DNA of 49,102 nucleotides from Planotetraspora phitsanulokensis. Lineage in GTDB: Bacteria; Actinomycetota; Actinomycetes; Streptosporangiales; Streptosporangiaceae. The notes below the pieces were generated by a model that was not told where the DNA came from, did not search any database, and saw only the letters and a program-made list of their open reading frames with translations. Numbering within the stretch: position 1 is the first letter of the stretch; every line of letters begins with the position of its first letter. The translations under genes and the position numbers were made by a program. The stretch covers positions 101,952-151,053 of the forward strand of contig NZ_BOOP01000035.1 in the NCBI RefSeq assembly GCF_016863295.1, given 5' to 3'. This document shows, piece after piece, positions 24,678 to 33,764 of the stretch.

Positions 24678-26608
24678 CCACCGCCCTGCTCATGACGCTC
24701 GACCTGCTCGCCGCGGTGCTGGCCGCGGCGACCTGGCTGGGAGCCGGCGTGGCGGCCGCGTCCCACCGCCTCAGGACGGCGCTCGCCCTCCTCGCGGCGG
24801 CGGTGCTCGCCTCGCTGGCTCGCACGGGCGTCGTGTTCGGGCTCGCCAGTGCCGGCTGGTGGTTCGCGCAGGAGAAGGTCACGGTCGCCCTGCCGCTGCT
24901 TCTCGTCACGGGAGTGGCCGCGACCGCTCTGGCCGGGCCCCGGCTGGTCAGAGCGGCCCGCTCTCCGTCCGGCGACGGCGCGGCCGTGTCGCCCGCCGTC
25001 GTCGTGTCGCTGCTGGGCGCGGGATACGCGGCGGCGGGCGGCCTGGCCGGGACCCTGCTGATCGGCTACCCCGCGACCCTGAGCACCGCCCTCGTCACCG
25101 TGGCCGCGGTCGCGGGCGCCATGCTGATCACCTGGCGGATCGTCGCGGGTCCCGGCCGGTCGCCACGGGTGGCCATCGCGATCACGCTCGTGACCGGTCT
25201 GGCCGGAACAGGCCTCGCCTTCTTCCCCTCCCCCGAGATGGACGACGGCCGCGAAGTCGCCCTCAGCCACAGCGGCATGGGTCACCTCGCGATGGCCGCC
25301 GGTTCCCCTGTGACCCCGGTGGGCCGGCCGGTGACCTCGTTACGCGGGCCGGACGCACCCGCGACGGGCGGCGCCGTCCGCCGCTACACCCTCTCCGCGG
25401 GCACCGCCACGATCACGTTGTCGTCCGGACAGAAGGTCGCCGCGTGGACCTTCAACGGGCGGGTCCCCGGTCCGCCGATCACGGCGAACGTGGGGGATCT
25501 CGTCGAGGTACGGCTGCGCAACACCGACATCAGGTCGGGGGTGACGCTGCACTGGCACGGCTACGACGTCCCCTCCGGTGAGGACGGCGTGCCGGGACTC
25601 ACCCAGGAGGCGGTCCTGCCCGGGCAGGAGTTCGTCTACCGTTTCCTCGCCGACCGGCCCGGGACCTTCTGGTACCACACCCACGAGGTCTCCGACCTCG
25701 GCGTCAGGATGGGCCTGTACGGCACGCTGATCGTCGGGCCGCCCTCGGCGGGCGTCGATCTGACCCTCCCCGTCCACACGTTCGGCGGCAAAACGGTCGT
25801 CGGCGACCACGACCAACCCATCGACCAGCGTGTGTCTCCTGGCACACCGGTACGGCTCCGCCTCGTCAACACCGACAACACTCCGCACCGGTTCGCCCTC
25901 TCCGGCACGCCGTACCGGCTGGTCGCCGTCGACGGCACCGACCTGAACGGCCCGGGCGAGCTCGACCGGACGGCTCTGCGCCTGCCCGCTGGCGGCCGGT
26001 ACGACCTGGCCTTCACCATGCCCGCCGGCCGCGACGTCGTGCTGAACACCGACGACCGCACCCCGTCCGTACGGCTCACGCGGCAGGCCTCCGCCTCGGC
26101 GGCGGAGGAGGACACGAAGGCCTGGCCCGACCTGGACCTCACGACGTACGGCACACCGGCCGCGACGCCGATAACCTCGGCGGACAGGTTCGACCGCCGA
26201 TTCACCCTCGTGCTCGACCGCGGCCTCTCCCTGGCCGGAGGCCGGCCGATGTACGCGTACACGGTCAACGGCCACGCGTTCCCTTCGATCCCGACCGAGA
26301 TGGTGTCGCAGGGGGACCTCGTGCTGCTCACCGTGGTCAACCGGAGCCGCGACATCCACCCGTGGCACCTGCACGGGCACCGCGTCCTGGTGCTCTCGCG
26401 CGACGGGCGGGCCCCTACCGGCAGCCCGTTGTGGCTGGACACCTTCGACCTCCAGCCCGGCGAGGTCTGGACGGTCGCCTTCCGCGCCACCAATCCCGGC
26501 CTGTGGATGAACCACTGCCACAACCTCATCCACGCCGACCAAGGCATGGCGCTTCACCTGGCGTACGAGGGCGTCACGACGCCGTTCCACGGCGCCCACG
26601 GCGGCTAG
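24674..26608 (+). CDS. Multicopper oxidase with N-terminal membrane domain
   Basis: 644 residues. Five or so hydrophobic helices occupy about 1-185; the rest is a cupredoxin-type oxidase exposed outside the membrane. All copper motifs are present: HWHG 293-296, HTH 335-337, HPWHLHG 562-568 and HCH 614-616 with a methionine nearby for type 1 copper. Spacing fits a two-to-three-domain laccase or copper-resistance oxidase. The membrane-anchored form differs from the usual Tat-secreted enzymes. Coupled to the upstream four-helix membrane protein; the neighbours include a ZIP-like transporter and Cu/Zn superoxide dismutase. Confidence 0.9.
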   Translation: MTTALLMTLDLLAAVLAAATWLGAGVAAASHRLRTALALLAAAVLASLARTGVVFGLASAGWWFAQEKVTVALPLLLVTGVAATALAGPRLVRAARSPSGDGAAVSPAVVVSLLGAGYAAAGGLAGTLLIGYPATLSTALVTVAAVAGAMLITWRIVAGPGRSPRVAIAITLVTGLAGTGLAFFPSPEMDDGREVALSHSGMGHLAMAAGSPVTPVGRPVTSLRGPDAPATGGAVRRYTLSAGTATITLSSGQKVAAWTFNGRVPGPPITANVGDLVEVRLRNTDIRSGVTLHWHGYDVPSGEDGVPGLTQEAVLPGQEFVYRFLADRPGTFWYHTHEVSDLGVRMGLYGTLIVGPPSAGVDLTLPVHTFGGKTVVGDHDQPIDQRVSPGTPVRLRLVNTDNTPHRFALSGTPYRLVAVDGTDLNGPGELDRTALRLPAGGRYDLAFTMPAGRDVVLNTDDRTPSVRLTRQASASAAEEDTKAWPDLDLTTYGTPAATPITSADRFDRRFTLVLDRGLSLAGGRPMYAYTVNGHAFPSIPTEMVSQGDLVLLTVVNRSRDIHPWHLHGHRVLVLSRDGRAPTGSPLWLDTFDLQPGEVWTVAFRATNPGLWMNHCHNLIHADQGMALHLAYEGVTTPFHGAHGG

Positions 26609-26626
26609 GTCCGGTCCGACGGCCCA

Positions 26627-27805
26627 CTAGGGACGGCGCCCGGGGACCGTCGTCGAGCGGGGGAACGCCTTGATCAGCGCGCTGCGCTCGCGGGAGTCGA
26701 GGTCGTCGACCTGGCTCCTGCGGTCGACGCCGGCGGCGGCCAGCAGGGCGGCGGCCCGAGCCGAGCCGTAGTCGGGCAGGTGCCGCAGGACCCACAGGAC
26801 TCCGACCCGTCCCGCCACGCCGCCGTCGTCGCGGAGCACGTCGGCGAGGCTCATCCGGCCGGACGCCACAGCCGTGCCGAGGTCCGCACGGGTCATCGGA
26901 GACGCCGTGGCCGCGGGGGTGGAGGTGGGGGCGGCCGTCGGCGTGCCCGAGGCGCTCGCCGCCGCGTGATCGTCGTGTTCACGATGCGTGCGCACGCCGT
27001 ACGCGCCGACGAGGACGACGCCGCCGGTCACGACGATGGCCGCGGCGACGTCCAGGTGGCGTTTGGACACGATCGCCCGCTCGTGCCTGCTGGCGGCGTG
27101 GTGCATGCCGGCGATGGCCGTCCGCACCGCGACTCCCGTCACCATGCCCAGCAGGATCGGCACCACCTGGCCGGGAAGCGGACTCAGGGTCGCGGCGAGC
27201 ACTCCGACGGCAGGGCTCACACAGGCCACGACCAGCCACGGGGTGAGGCGCTGCCCGCCCACGTCGAGCAGCGCGGCCAGGGCCAGCCCCTCGCTGGCCG
27301 AATGGACCATCAGCGCGATCACCACGATGAGGGTGGCGTTCAACGCCAGCGTGGCGCCCTCGATCGCGCGGTGCAGAGTGAGCGCCGCAGCGGTCTCGAG
27401 TCCGCCGAAGACGGCCGCGCCGACCACGCCGCGCACACGGCGGTGCCGCCCGGGGGCGTGCTCGGCGGCGCGCGGCTGTGTGATCTCCAGGTCGCAGGCA
27501 CAGGACCTGCGGTTGTGGTGCGTGATCATCAGGAAGCCGAAAGCCGCCGCGAGTCCCACGGCCCACAGGGGGACGCCGCAGGCGACCGCGTCGCTCCAGG
27601 CATCGGGCAGCAGATCGGCGAGGGCCGTGACCAGCATCAACGCCGACGTGATCGCCAGCCATGCGGTCAACCGCCTGGAGTTGCGCCGCGCGAGCCAGGC
27701 CCCGGCGACGGTGGAGACCCCGACCAGGAGCACAGCCGTCCAAGTCCGCTCCGACACCGGGGGCACCATCGTCGCCACGGCCCGGGTCCAGTCGGCTGAG
27801 GGCAT
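26627..27805 (-). CDS. ZIP-like metal permease fused to an IHF-like helix-hairpin domain
   Basis: 392 residues, about eight membrane helices between 21 and 270. ZIP-type metal sites are HRAIEG at 145-150 and HSASEG at 168-173, with CAC at 102-104 and several histidines in the cytoplasmic-type loop. A His-rich (HREHDDH, 274-280) and Ala/Thr/Pro-rich linker (281-303) leads to residues 304-381. These align without gaps over 39 positions from LPDYG with actinobacterial integration host factor (LPGVGKVRAKQIMERLGIS), and the preceding SLADVL matches too. The hairpin GVGK has become DYGS and basic residues are partly lost. In ZIP topology the C-terminus is extracytoplasmic. GGAG stands 10 bases before the ATG. 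Confidence 0.75.
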   Translation of the reverse strand: MPSADWTRAVATMVPPVSERTWTAVLLVGVSTVAGAWLARRNSRRLTAWLAITSALMLVTALADLLPDAWSDAVACGVPLWAVGLAAAFGFLMITHHNRRSCACDLEITQPRAAEHAPGRHRRVRGVVGAAVFGGLETAAALTLHRAIEGATLALNATLIVVIALMVHSASEGLALAALLDVGGQRLTPWLVVACVSPAVGVLAATLSPLPGQVVPILLGMVTGVAVRTAIAGMHHAASRHERAIVSKRHLDVAAAIVVTGGVVLVGAYGVRTHREHDDHAAASASGTPTAAPTSTPAATASPMTRADLGTAVASGRMSLADVLRDDGGVAGRVGVLWVLRHLPDYGSARAAALLAAAGVDRRSQVDDLDSRERSALIKAFPRSTTVPGRRP

Positions 27806-28022
27806 GTCGCAACCACTCCTCGAATACGCGGCGGCCCCCCCGTGGAGATCTTCTTGACCGCCCCTTGGGCATCGCCCGCTGTCTGGATCCCCCCGGGTGC
27901 GGTCCCGGGAAACGCCACGACCCGCAAAGAAAAGAGCCATCGAGAACAGTGACCATCGAGGACATTTCGCAGCTCGCTCGCCATTTAACGGTAAAGAAAT
28001 CCCGCGTAGACGTCCTGGCGTT

Positions 28023-28058
28023 GTAAACAGAGAGTAACTGGTAACAACCGAGAGTGAC
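28023..28058 (+). promoter_or_regulatory. Tandem GTAAC repeats before the SH3b gene
   Basis: GTAAC at 28034 and 28041 (7-base period), flanked by GTAAA (28023) and GTGAC (28054). The array resembles direct-repeat sites of response regulators such as MtrA that control cell-wall genes. The rest of the 275-base divergent gap (27806-28080) shows no gene. Confidence 0.35.
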
Positions 28059-28080
28059 AACGCGTCCGAAGGGAGCCACC

Positions 28081-28695
28081 GTGGCAATCGTCAAGGGGAT
28101 CATCCCCGCCCTGACCGTGTGCGCCACCGCGGGAGTGCTCGTGATCGCCTCCGCGCCCGCCCTGGGCGCCGGCAAGCCCATCGACGAACCGGCCGCCGCG
28201 CCCGTCGTCAAGCCGGTGCACGAGCCGTACCGGCCGCCCATGTCGTGCATGTACCAGGTGGTCAAGGTCCGCCCGTCGAGCTTCCTCAACGTCAGACAGG
28301 GGCCGGGGCTGCGCTACCGGCCCGTCGGCGAGCTCACGGTGGCCGACGGCCGCTTCGTCGGAGCATGCGGCGTCTCTCACGGCTGGGTGGCGCTGACGTC
28401 CTCCTCCGGCAAGCTCGGCTGGGCCTCCGCCGGCTACCTGTACCGGATCCCCACGCCTCACCCCTCACTCGTACGGCGTCCCGCGCTCTCCTGCAGCTAC
28501 CGGGTCGCCAACGTGCGCAGGGGCGGTCACCTCCAGGTGAGGAAGGGGCCGGGCCTCACCTACGAGCAGATCGGAACGCTCGACGAGACCGACGGTCGCT
28601 TCGCCGGCGCCTGCAGCGCGTGGCGCGGCTGGGTCGCCGTGACGACCTCCGGCGGGCTGCCCGGCTGGGCCTCGTCCCGCTACCTCAAGAAGTAG
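28081..28695 (+). CDS. Secreted protein with two SH3b domains
   Basis: 204 residues from a GTG at 28081 with GAAGGGAG upstream. Signal peptide about 1-31 (ending ALGAGK). Two copies of a bacterial SH3 domain follow: residues about 56-125 and 135-204, each with an opening cysteine (SCMYQV, SCSYRV), LxVRxGPGLxY, a second cysteine (GACG, GACS) and a closing GWASxxYL. The paired cysteines suggest a disulfide in each domain. Such domains usually bind cell-wall peptide; no catalytic domain is attached. Confidence 0.85.
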   Translation: MAIVKGIIPALTVCATAGVLVIASAPALGAGKPIDEPAAAPVVKPVHEPYRPPMSCMYQVVKVRPSSFLNVRQGPGLRYRPVGELTVADGRFVGACGVSHGWVALTSSSGKLGWASAGYLYRIPTPHPSLVRRPALSCSYRVANVRRGGHLQVRKGPGLTYEQIGTLDETDGRFAGACSAWRGWVAVTTSGGLPGWASSRYLKK

Positions 28696-28717
28696 GCCTC
28701 CAGACCATCCGCCCCGC

Positions 28718-28758
28718 GTTTCCCGCCCCCGGCCTCCCACCAGCCGGGGGCGGGAAAC
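28718..28758. terminator. Bidirectional terminator between SH3b and sodC genes
   Basis: A perfect 16-bp stem (28718-28733 with 28743-28758) and 9-base loop lie between the convergent stops at 28695 and 28770. GTTT and AAAC at the stem base give short U tracts in both directions. Confidence 0.85.
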
Positions 28759-28769
28759 CCCTTCTCGGG

Positions 28770-29354
28770 CTATCGGCTCCCGATGACGCCGCAGGCGATC
28801 CGGGTGCCGGAGTCTCCCGCCTTCAGCGTCTCGGCGTCCGCGCCCGTCTTCCCGTCGGACCGGTATCGGGCGGGGATGTTGGCCATGTTGTCCGGCTTCG
28901 AGTGGATGACGACCGCGGTGCCCTGCCGGGTGAGCAACTGCCTGACGACGAAGCGGTTCGTCACGTAGCTCGCACCGGCGATCCCGTCCTCTCCCACCAG
29001 GAGATTCGGCAGGTCGCCCGTGTGATTCGGATGGTCGCCCTCGCCCAGATGCGGCCCCGAGTTGAAGAACGGGCTGCCCGTGGCGGGATCGATCGACTTG
29101 GGGTCGCAGACGCCCCTGCTGTGGATGTGCAACCCGTGGAAGCCCGGAGACAGGCCGGCGACCGCGATGGTCACGAGGGATTTGCCGCTCCCGTTGTCCT
29201 CGATCTGGAGCGTCCCGACGGACTGGCCGCGCACGTCCTTGATCACTGCGCTCACCCTCGAGCCCGCCGGCGAAGGCGGCGGCGTCTCGGCGGTGGGCAG
29301 GGCGATCGTCGTCCCCAGTACGGCGAGCAGGGCCACAGATGACATGCCGACCAT
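28770..29354 (-). CDS. sodC: Copper/zinc superoxide dismutase, secreted
   Basis: 194 residues from an ATG at 29354 with GGGGAGG five bases upstream. The N-terminus is a short signal peptide or anchor (MVGMSSVALLAVLGTTIAL). The metal motifs are GFHGLHIHSRGVCDP, GPHLGEGDHPNHTGDLPNL and GTAVVIHSKPDNM, giving the copper histidines, the bridging histidine, the zinc ligands and the disulfide cysteine; the partner cysteine is in IACGVIG. It protects the cell exterior from superoxide. It lies close to a multicopper oxidase and a ZIP-like permease, a metal/redox neighbourhood. Confidence 0.93.
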   Translation of the reverse strand: MVGMSSVALLAVLGTTIALPTAETPPPSPAGSRVSAVIKDVRGQSVGTLQIEDNGSGKSLVTIAVAGLSPGFHGLHIHSRGVCDPKSIDPATGSPFFNSGPHLGEGDHPNHTGDLPNLLVGEDGIAGASYVTNRFVVRQLLTRQGTAVVIHSKPDNMANIPARYRSDGKTGADAETLKAGDSGTRIACGVIGSR

Positions 29355-29568
29355 GAGGCCTCCCCGTGACAAGATCCCGTGCCTCTATGGCCAGGGTAAA
29401 CACGGCGGCGGACGCCATAGGGCCAAGGCCGCGTCAAGGTCTTGGGGTCAGCCCCTCATCGCCCCGACCGTGAGACCTCCGACCAGATGGGCGTTCGGCC
29501 ACGGCGGAGAAGCACAGATGGTCCACCAGTTCGGGTCGTCGAAAACGACGGGAGGGAGCATGGAGTGG

Positions 29569-31464
29569 CTAACCGACATGCACGTGTGGCCGGCAGGCGA
29601 CATCGGGCTCGGCCTTGCGCAGCACCTCACGGGTCAGCGCTGGGACGTCTCCGCCGCCGAACAGCACGTAGCGGATCATGGCGACGACCGGGTTGCCCTC
29701 GGCCCAGTGGAAGTAGATGTCCGGCACCTGTCCCGTGCGGTCGCGCAGGTAGAGCAGGAGGGCGGCCAGTGCGCTGGGCACCGTCGGGCTCTCCATGCGC
29801 AGCACGCGATGACCCCACCGGTCCTCGCCGCAAACCCGCACCTCGGCCTCGAACTCCGAGGCGTCCGGCACGGTCACCTCGACGAACATGATCGGTTCCT
29901 CGCTGCGCAGGCGATGGGTCAGCCACTGCTCACGCAGCTTCTCGTTGTACTCGGCCTGGTCGCGGGCGCCGGGCTCGTTGGCGATGAGGTGGATCCCGCC
30001 GGCCGCCTCGTTGACGAAGTCCTCGGCGACCGGATCGAGCCGCACGTGGGTGACCCGCAGCTCGATCGACCGCGTCACCCGCGAGATGAGCGAGGTCACG
30101 ATGATCGCCACGATGAAGAAGGACGCGATCTTCACGCCGTCCGGCCGTTCGATCACGTTGGCCACCAGCGTGTACGCGAGCACGACGTCGACCACGACGA
30201 ACAGGCCCGCGAGCCTGCGGTGGCCCTGCCTGCGGGCCGAGAGGGTGACCGCGACGGCCGCGGAGAGGATCAGCACGAGCACGCCCGTGGCGTACGCGCC
30301 TCCCTGGGCGTCGACGTCGGCGCGGAAGAGGATCGTGATCGCGAACGCGATCACGGTGAACACCAGGACCAGAGGCCGGACGGCCCGGGTCCAGTCGGGG
30401 GCCATGCCGTACCGGGGCAGGTAGCGGGGCACCAGGTTGATCAGGCCCGCCATCGCCGACGCCCCGGCGAACCACAGGATCGCGATCGTGCTGACGTCGT
30501 AGAGCGTCCCGAAGTAGTCGCCCAGGTACTCGTGGGCGAGATAGGCCAGGGCACGGCCGTTGGCGCTCCCGCCTTTGCGGAACTCCTCCTCCGGAATCAG
30601 CACGCTCGTCGCGAAGCTGCTGAGGATCAGGAAGACGCTCATGATCAGGGCGGCGGTCGTCAGGAGCCGCTTCGTCCCCCGGATCCGGCGATCCAGATCA
30701 CCCTTGACCAGCGGCATCACGGCCACGCCCGTCTCGAACCCGGACAGTCCGAGGGCGAGTTTCGGCATCACCAGCAGGGAGACCCCGATCATCGCGAGCG
30801 GGCTGCCGTGCTCGGTCAGCAACAGCCGCCGCCAGTCGAGGACGACCGACGGGTTCTCGGCGATGTGGAGCAGGGCGACCGCGACGACCACCGCGTTGAG
30901 CGCCAGATAGACGCCGACCAGCACCACCGCGATGCCGATGGCCTCCCTGAACCCGATCAGGAACACCGCGCCCAGTAACGCAAGCAGGCCGAGCGTCACC
31001 GCGACCTGGTGCCCCTCCACGACCCGCGGCGCGAACGGATTCTCCAGGATGTGCGCGGTGGCGTCGGCCGCCGACAGGGTCATCGTGATGACGAAGTCCG
31101 TCGCGGCGAACCCGAGCAGGACCAGCACGAACACCTTGCCCCACCACTTGGGGGCCAGGCGCTCCAGCATCGCGATCGACCCCTGGCCGTACGGGCTCTC
31201 CACGGCCACCCGCCGATAGACCGGCAGAGCGCCCAGCAGGGTCAGGAGCACGAGGAAGAGTGTGGCGATCGGGGACAGCGCGCCCGCCGCGAGCGCGGCG
31301 ATGCCCGGCTGATAGCCCAGCGTCGAGAAGTAGTCGACGCCGGTCAGGCACATCACCTGCCACCACCGGTGCCGCGCGTGCGGCTCCTCGGGGCCGTGCG
31401 GCCCCACGGCCTTCAGGTCGGCGTGCTGGAGTCCCTCAAGGAACCACGAGCGCAACCTGTCCAT
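29569..31464 (-). CDS. APC-superfamily permease with C-terminal cytoplasmic domain
   Basis: 631 residues from an ATG at 31464; the frame extends upstream but antisense to the next gene. About 12 membrane helices follow a [20 protein letters not shown] opening typical of a large actinobacterial amino-acid-transporter family. The C-terminal 150 residues ([32 protein letters not shown]) form a soluble domain. The overall plan resembles KimA-type potassium/proton importers as well as amino acid permeases, so substrate is left open. A weak CGTCG/CGACG hairpin lies at 29537-29550 past its stop. Confidence 0.82.
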   Translation of the reverse strand: MDRLRSWFLEGLQHADLKAVGPHGPEEPHARHRWWQVMCLTGVDYFSTLGYQPGIAALAAGALSPIATLFLVLLTLLGALPVYRRVAVESPYGQGSIAMLERLAPKWWGKVFVLVLLGFAATDFVITMTLSAADATAHILENPFAPRVVEGHQVAVTLGLLALLGAVFLIGFREAIGIAVVLVGVYLALNAVVVAVALLHIAENPSVVLDWRRLLLTEHGSPLAMIGVSLLVMPKLALGLSGFETGVAVMPLVKGDLDRRIRGTKRLLTTAALIMSVFLILSSFATSVLIPEEEFRKGGSANGRALAYLAHEYLGDYFGTLYDVSTIAILWFAGASAMAGLINLVPRYLPRYGMAPDWTRAVRPLVLVFTVIAFAITILFRADVDAQGGAYATGVLVLILSAAVAVTLSARRQGHRRLAGLFVVVDVVLAYTLVANVIERPDGVKIASFFIVAIIVTSLISRVTRSIELRVTHVRLDPVAEDFVNEAAGGIHLIANEPGARDQAEYNEKLREQWLTHRLRSEEPIMFVEVTVPDASEFEAEVRVCGEDRWGHRVLRMESPTVPSALAALLLYLRDRTGQVPDIYFHWAEGNPVVAMIRYVLFGGGDVPALTREVLRKAEPDVACRPHVHVG

Positions 31465-31547
31465 GGCCGCCACATCACGAAACGCTACTGAGCACCGTGC
31501 ATACGGCCCGACTCCCAAGACGTCAAAAACCGGTATTGATCTGGCGG

Positions 31548-31596
31548 TTGACACCGTATGGCTAAGTACCTTAGCTTTTTGGCTATGAGCATTAGC
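31548..31596 (+). promoter_or_regulatory. Leaderless promoter with two TetR-type operators 21 bases apart
   Basis: TTGACA (31548-31553), 17 bases, TTAGCT (31571-31576), then 8 bases to the ATG. GCTAAGTACCTTAGC (31561-31575) overlaps the -10; GCTATGAGCATTAGC (31582-31596) spans the start codon. Both fit GCTA-N7-TAGC and are spaced two helical turns apart. The TetR gene of the same operon is the obvious binder. Confidence 0.7.
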
Positions 31597-32400
31597 GAAA
31601 CGAAGTTCCTGCACCTGCCCGGAGGGCGGCTCGCCTACAGCGTCGACGGGCCTCAGGACGGGCCTCTCGTGGTGTGCGCGCACGGCATGGGCGACACCCG
31701 GGCCGCCTACCGGCACCTGACACCGCTCCTGACCGAGGCGGGGTACCGGGTGGCCGTCGTCGACGTGCGCGGGCACGGCGAGTCGAGCGCCGGCTGGCCG
31801 TCCTACGCACCCGAGCACGTCGCGGGCGACCTGCTCGCCCTGGTGCGCCACCTTGGCGGCCCGGCCGTACTGGTCGGCAGCTCCTCCAGCACGGCGGCGG
31901 TGACCTGGGCCGCGGCCGACTCCCCCGGCGACGTGGCGGGCGCGGTGCTGATCAGCCCGTTCGTCCGCGACGCGCAGCTCAACTTCTTCCTGAGGGCGGC
32001 CCAGGGCCTCGTCCTGCGCAGCCCGCGGCTGTGGGGGGTCTACTACAGGACGCTGTTCCCGAACGTGAAGCCGGCGGACCTCGGCGACCACGTGCGCCAC
32101 CTCAGGACCGTGCTCGCGGAGCCCGGGAGGATGGCGGCGACCCGCGGAGTCATCGAGCCGACGGAGGTCCGCTGGACCGAGCGCGCCGGAGACGTGTGCC
32201 GCCCGGTGCTGATCATGATGGGCAGCCGGGACCCCGACTTCCCCGACCCGGAGGAGGAGGCCCGCATGGCGGTCGACCTGATGGCCCCGGTCGCCCGGCT
32301 GGCGATGATCGAGGGGTCGGGACACTACCCTTACCAGGACATGCCCAGGGCCACCGCCGAGGCGATCCGCGAGTTCCTCCTGGAGACCGTCAGTGCCTAG
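31585..32400 (+). CDS. Alpha/beta hydrolase
   Basis: 271 residues from an ATG at 31585. The oxyanion region is [12 protein letters not shown], the nucleophile elbow reads VGSSSSTAA (S in a G-S-S-S context instead of the standard G-x-S-x-G), the acid lies in GSRDPDF, and the histidine in [10 protein letters not shown]. It resembles small-molecule esterases or haloalkane dehalogenase-like hydrolases; the substrate is unknown. The TetR regulator gene overlaps its 3' end by 8 bases, so the hydrolase is probably the regulated output, induced by the TetR ligand. Confidence 0.88.
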   Translation: MSISETKFLHLPGGRLAYSVDGPQDGPLVVCAHGMGDTRAAYRHLTPLLTEAGYRVAVVDVRGHGESSAGWPSYAPEHVAGDLLALVRHLGGPAVLVGSSSSTAAVTWAAADSPGDVAGAVLISPFVRDAQLNFFLRAAQGLVLRSPRLWGVYYRTLFPNVKPADLGDHVRHLRTVLAEPGRMAATRGVIEPTEVRWTERAGDVCRPVLIMMGSRDPDFPDPEEEARMAVDLMAPVARLAMIEGSGHYPYQDMPRATAEAIREFLLETVSA

Positions 32401-32953
32401 AGCGGGCCTGTCCCCCGCCGCCGTCGTCGACGCCGCACTCGCCATCGTCGACGAACAGGGACCGGAGGCTCTCACGCTGTCCGCGGTCGCCACCCGCACC
32501 GGCGTGGCCACGCCGTCCCTCTACAAGCACGTGCGCAACATCGAGGAGTTGCGCACGCTGATCGCGCGCCGGGTCATGGAGGAGATGACGGAACTGGTGG
32601 GCGCCGCCGTGATGGGCCGCAGCGGCCCCGAAGCCGTCACGGCCCTGATGCGGGTGTGGCGTCGCTACGCCGTGGACCATCCGGCGCGCTACGCGGCCAT
32701 GCCCCCGGCCCCGCTGCAACATCCCGCGCTCGAAGAGTCCGGCAGGCGGCTGATGGAGGTCGTCCTCGCCGTGTTGCGCGGATGCGGGCTCGAGGGTGAG
32801 GCCGTCCTCCACTCCGCGCGCTGCCTTCGAGCCGCCGTGCACGGCTTCGCCGCTCTGGAGGTCGCCGGAGGCTTCGGGCTCCCCGAGGACCTGGACACGA
32901 CGTACCGGCTGATGGAGAAGACGATCATCGACGGGCTCCTGCCGACCCACTGA
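32393..32953 (+). CDS. TetR-family regulator (WHG-type C-terminal domain)
   Basis: 186 residues from a GTG inside the end of the hydrolase gene (8-base overlap). The N-terminal helix-turn-helix is [22 protein letters not shown]; the C-terminal part ([36 protein letters not shown]) matches the WHG subgroup. Co-transcription with the hydrolase and the two phased dyads at the operon promoter point to autorepression. Confidence 0.9.
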   Translation: MPRAGLSPAAVVDAALAIVDEQGPEALTLSAVATRTGVATPSLYKHVRNIEELRTLIARRVMEEMTELVGAAVMGRSGPEAVTALMRVWRRYAVDHPARYAAMPPAPLQHPALEESGRRLMEVVLAVLRGCGLEGEAVLHSARCLRAAVHGFAALEVAGGFGLPEDLDTTYRLMEKTIIDGLLPTH

Positions 32954-32963
32954 CACTCCGGAC

Positions 32964-33008
32964 TTGCTTAGCCCATCGAGAATCGATAGATTTCCATCGT
33001 GACTCGAT
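32964..33008 (+). promoter_or_regulatory. Promoter with two ATCGNGANTCGAT operators 21 bases apart
   Basis: TTGCTT (32964-32969), 17 bases, TAGATT (32987-32992). ATCGAGAATCGAT (32975-32987) lies in the spacer and ATCGTGACTCGAT (32996-33008) over the start site. The 13-mers differ at two positions and are 21 bases apart. The small helix-turn-helix protein at 33513 is the likely binder. AAGGAG precedes the ATG at 33022. Confidence 0.65.
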
Positions 33009-33021
33009 TGAAGGAGATGCG

Positions 33022-33513
33022 ATGGGCAGACTGACAGTGCTCGCGCTGCGCGCCGTGCTCGGGGTGGTGCTCGCCGGCACCGTGTTCGTACAGGCAGGGA
33101 TGGTGTGGGCGTTGGTCAGCGGGAGCGACCCGGAGGACGGGTCGCTCCCGCTGACCCCGCTGCGCGTGATCACGATCCTGGGCATGGTGTCGGTCCAGGT
33201 CGCCCTGGTCTGCGTATGGCGGCTGGTGACGATGGTGCGACGCGGAACAGTGTTCTCCCACGCCGCCTTCCGGTACGTGGACGGCGTGATCGGCGCGATC
33301 GTGGCGGCCGCCCTCGTGTGGTTCGCGGTCACGGCCATCAACGCGCCGGGCCAGCGGGACGACCCGGGCGTCACCGTCATCATGGGCGGGATCGGCGTGG
33401 CCATCCTGGGGGTCGCACTCATCGTGCTCGTGCTACGGATGCTGCTCGCCCAGGCCGTCGCGCGCGACGTCGAGGCCGCGCAGATGCAGGCCGAGCTTGA
33501 CGAGGTGATCTGA
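33022..33513 (+). CDS. DUF2975-family membrane protein
   Basis: 163 residues with four membrane helices (about 7-30, 46-68, 85-107, 118-140) and a charged C-terminal helix. The family is regularly coupled to a small YozG-type helix-turn-helix protein, as here, where the stop and next ATG share one base. The pair may form a membrane-linked transcription switch in which the membrane protein holds or modulates the regulator. The biological signal is unknown. Confidence 0.82.
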   Translation: MGRLTVLALRAVLGVVLAGTVFVQAGMVWALVSGSDPEDGSLPLTPLRVITILGMVSVQVALVCVWRLVTMVRRGTVFSHAAFRYVDGVIGAIVAAALVWFAVTAINAPGQRDDPGVTVIMGGIGVAILGVALIVLVLRMLLAQAVARDVEAAQMQAELDEVI

Positions 33514-33734
33514 TGGCGATCGTCGTCGACATCGACGTGATGCTGGCCAGGCGGAAGATGTCCGTGGGCGAACTCGCGGACCGCGTCGGGATCACGCCCG
33601 CCAACCTGGCGGTGCTCAAGAACGGCCGCGCCAAGGCGGTGCGCTTCACGACGCTCGCCGCGCTCTGCGACGTGCTGGAATGCCAGCCGGGAGACCTGCT
33701 GCGCTGGGAGGCCGAGGACGCCGCGGCCGGCTGA
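33513..33734 (+). CDS. Small YozG-type XRE regulator
   Basis: 73 residues, almost only a helix-turn-helix: MSVGELADRVGITPANLAVLKNGRAKAVRFTTLAALCDVLECQPGDLLRWE. It matches the Cro/CI-like YozG family in length and ending. Translationally coupled to the DUF2975 protein. Two near-identical 13-mer dyads upstream of the operon suggest it binds as two dimers. Confidence 0.9.
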   Translation: MAIVVDIDVMLARRKMSVGELADRVGITPANLAVLKNGRAKAVRFTTLAALCDVLECQPGDLLRWEAEDAAAG

Positions 33735-33764
33735 CAGGCGCGGCCGGGGCCCTCCCGGAAACGG

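Noticed and set aside
29569-32511. 980-codon version of the APC permease gene
   Set aside because: The first 349 codons are antisense to the hydrolase and TetR genes; the ATG at 31464 gives the family start.
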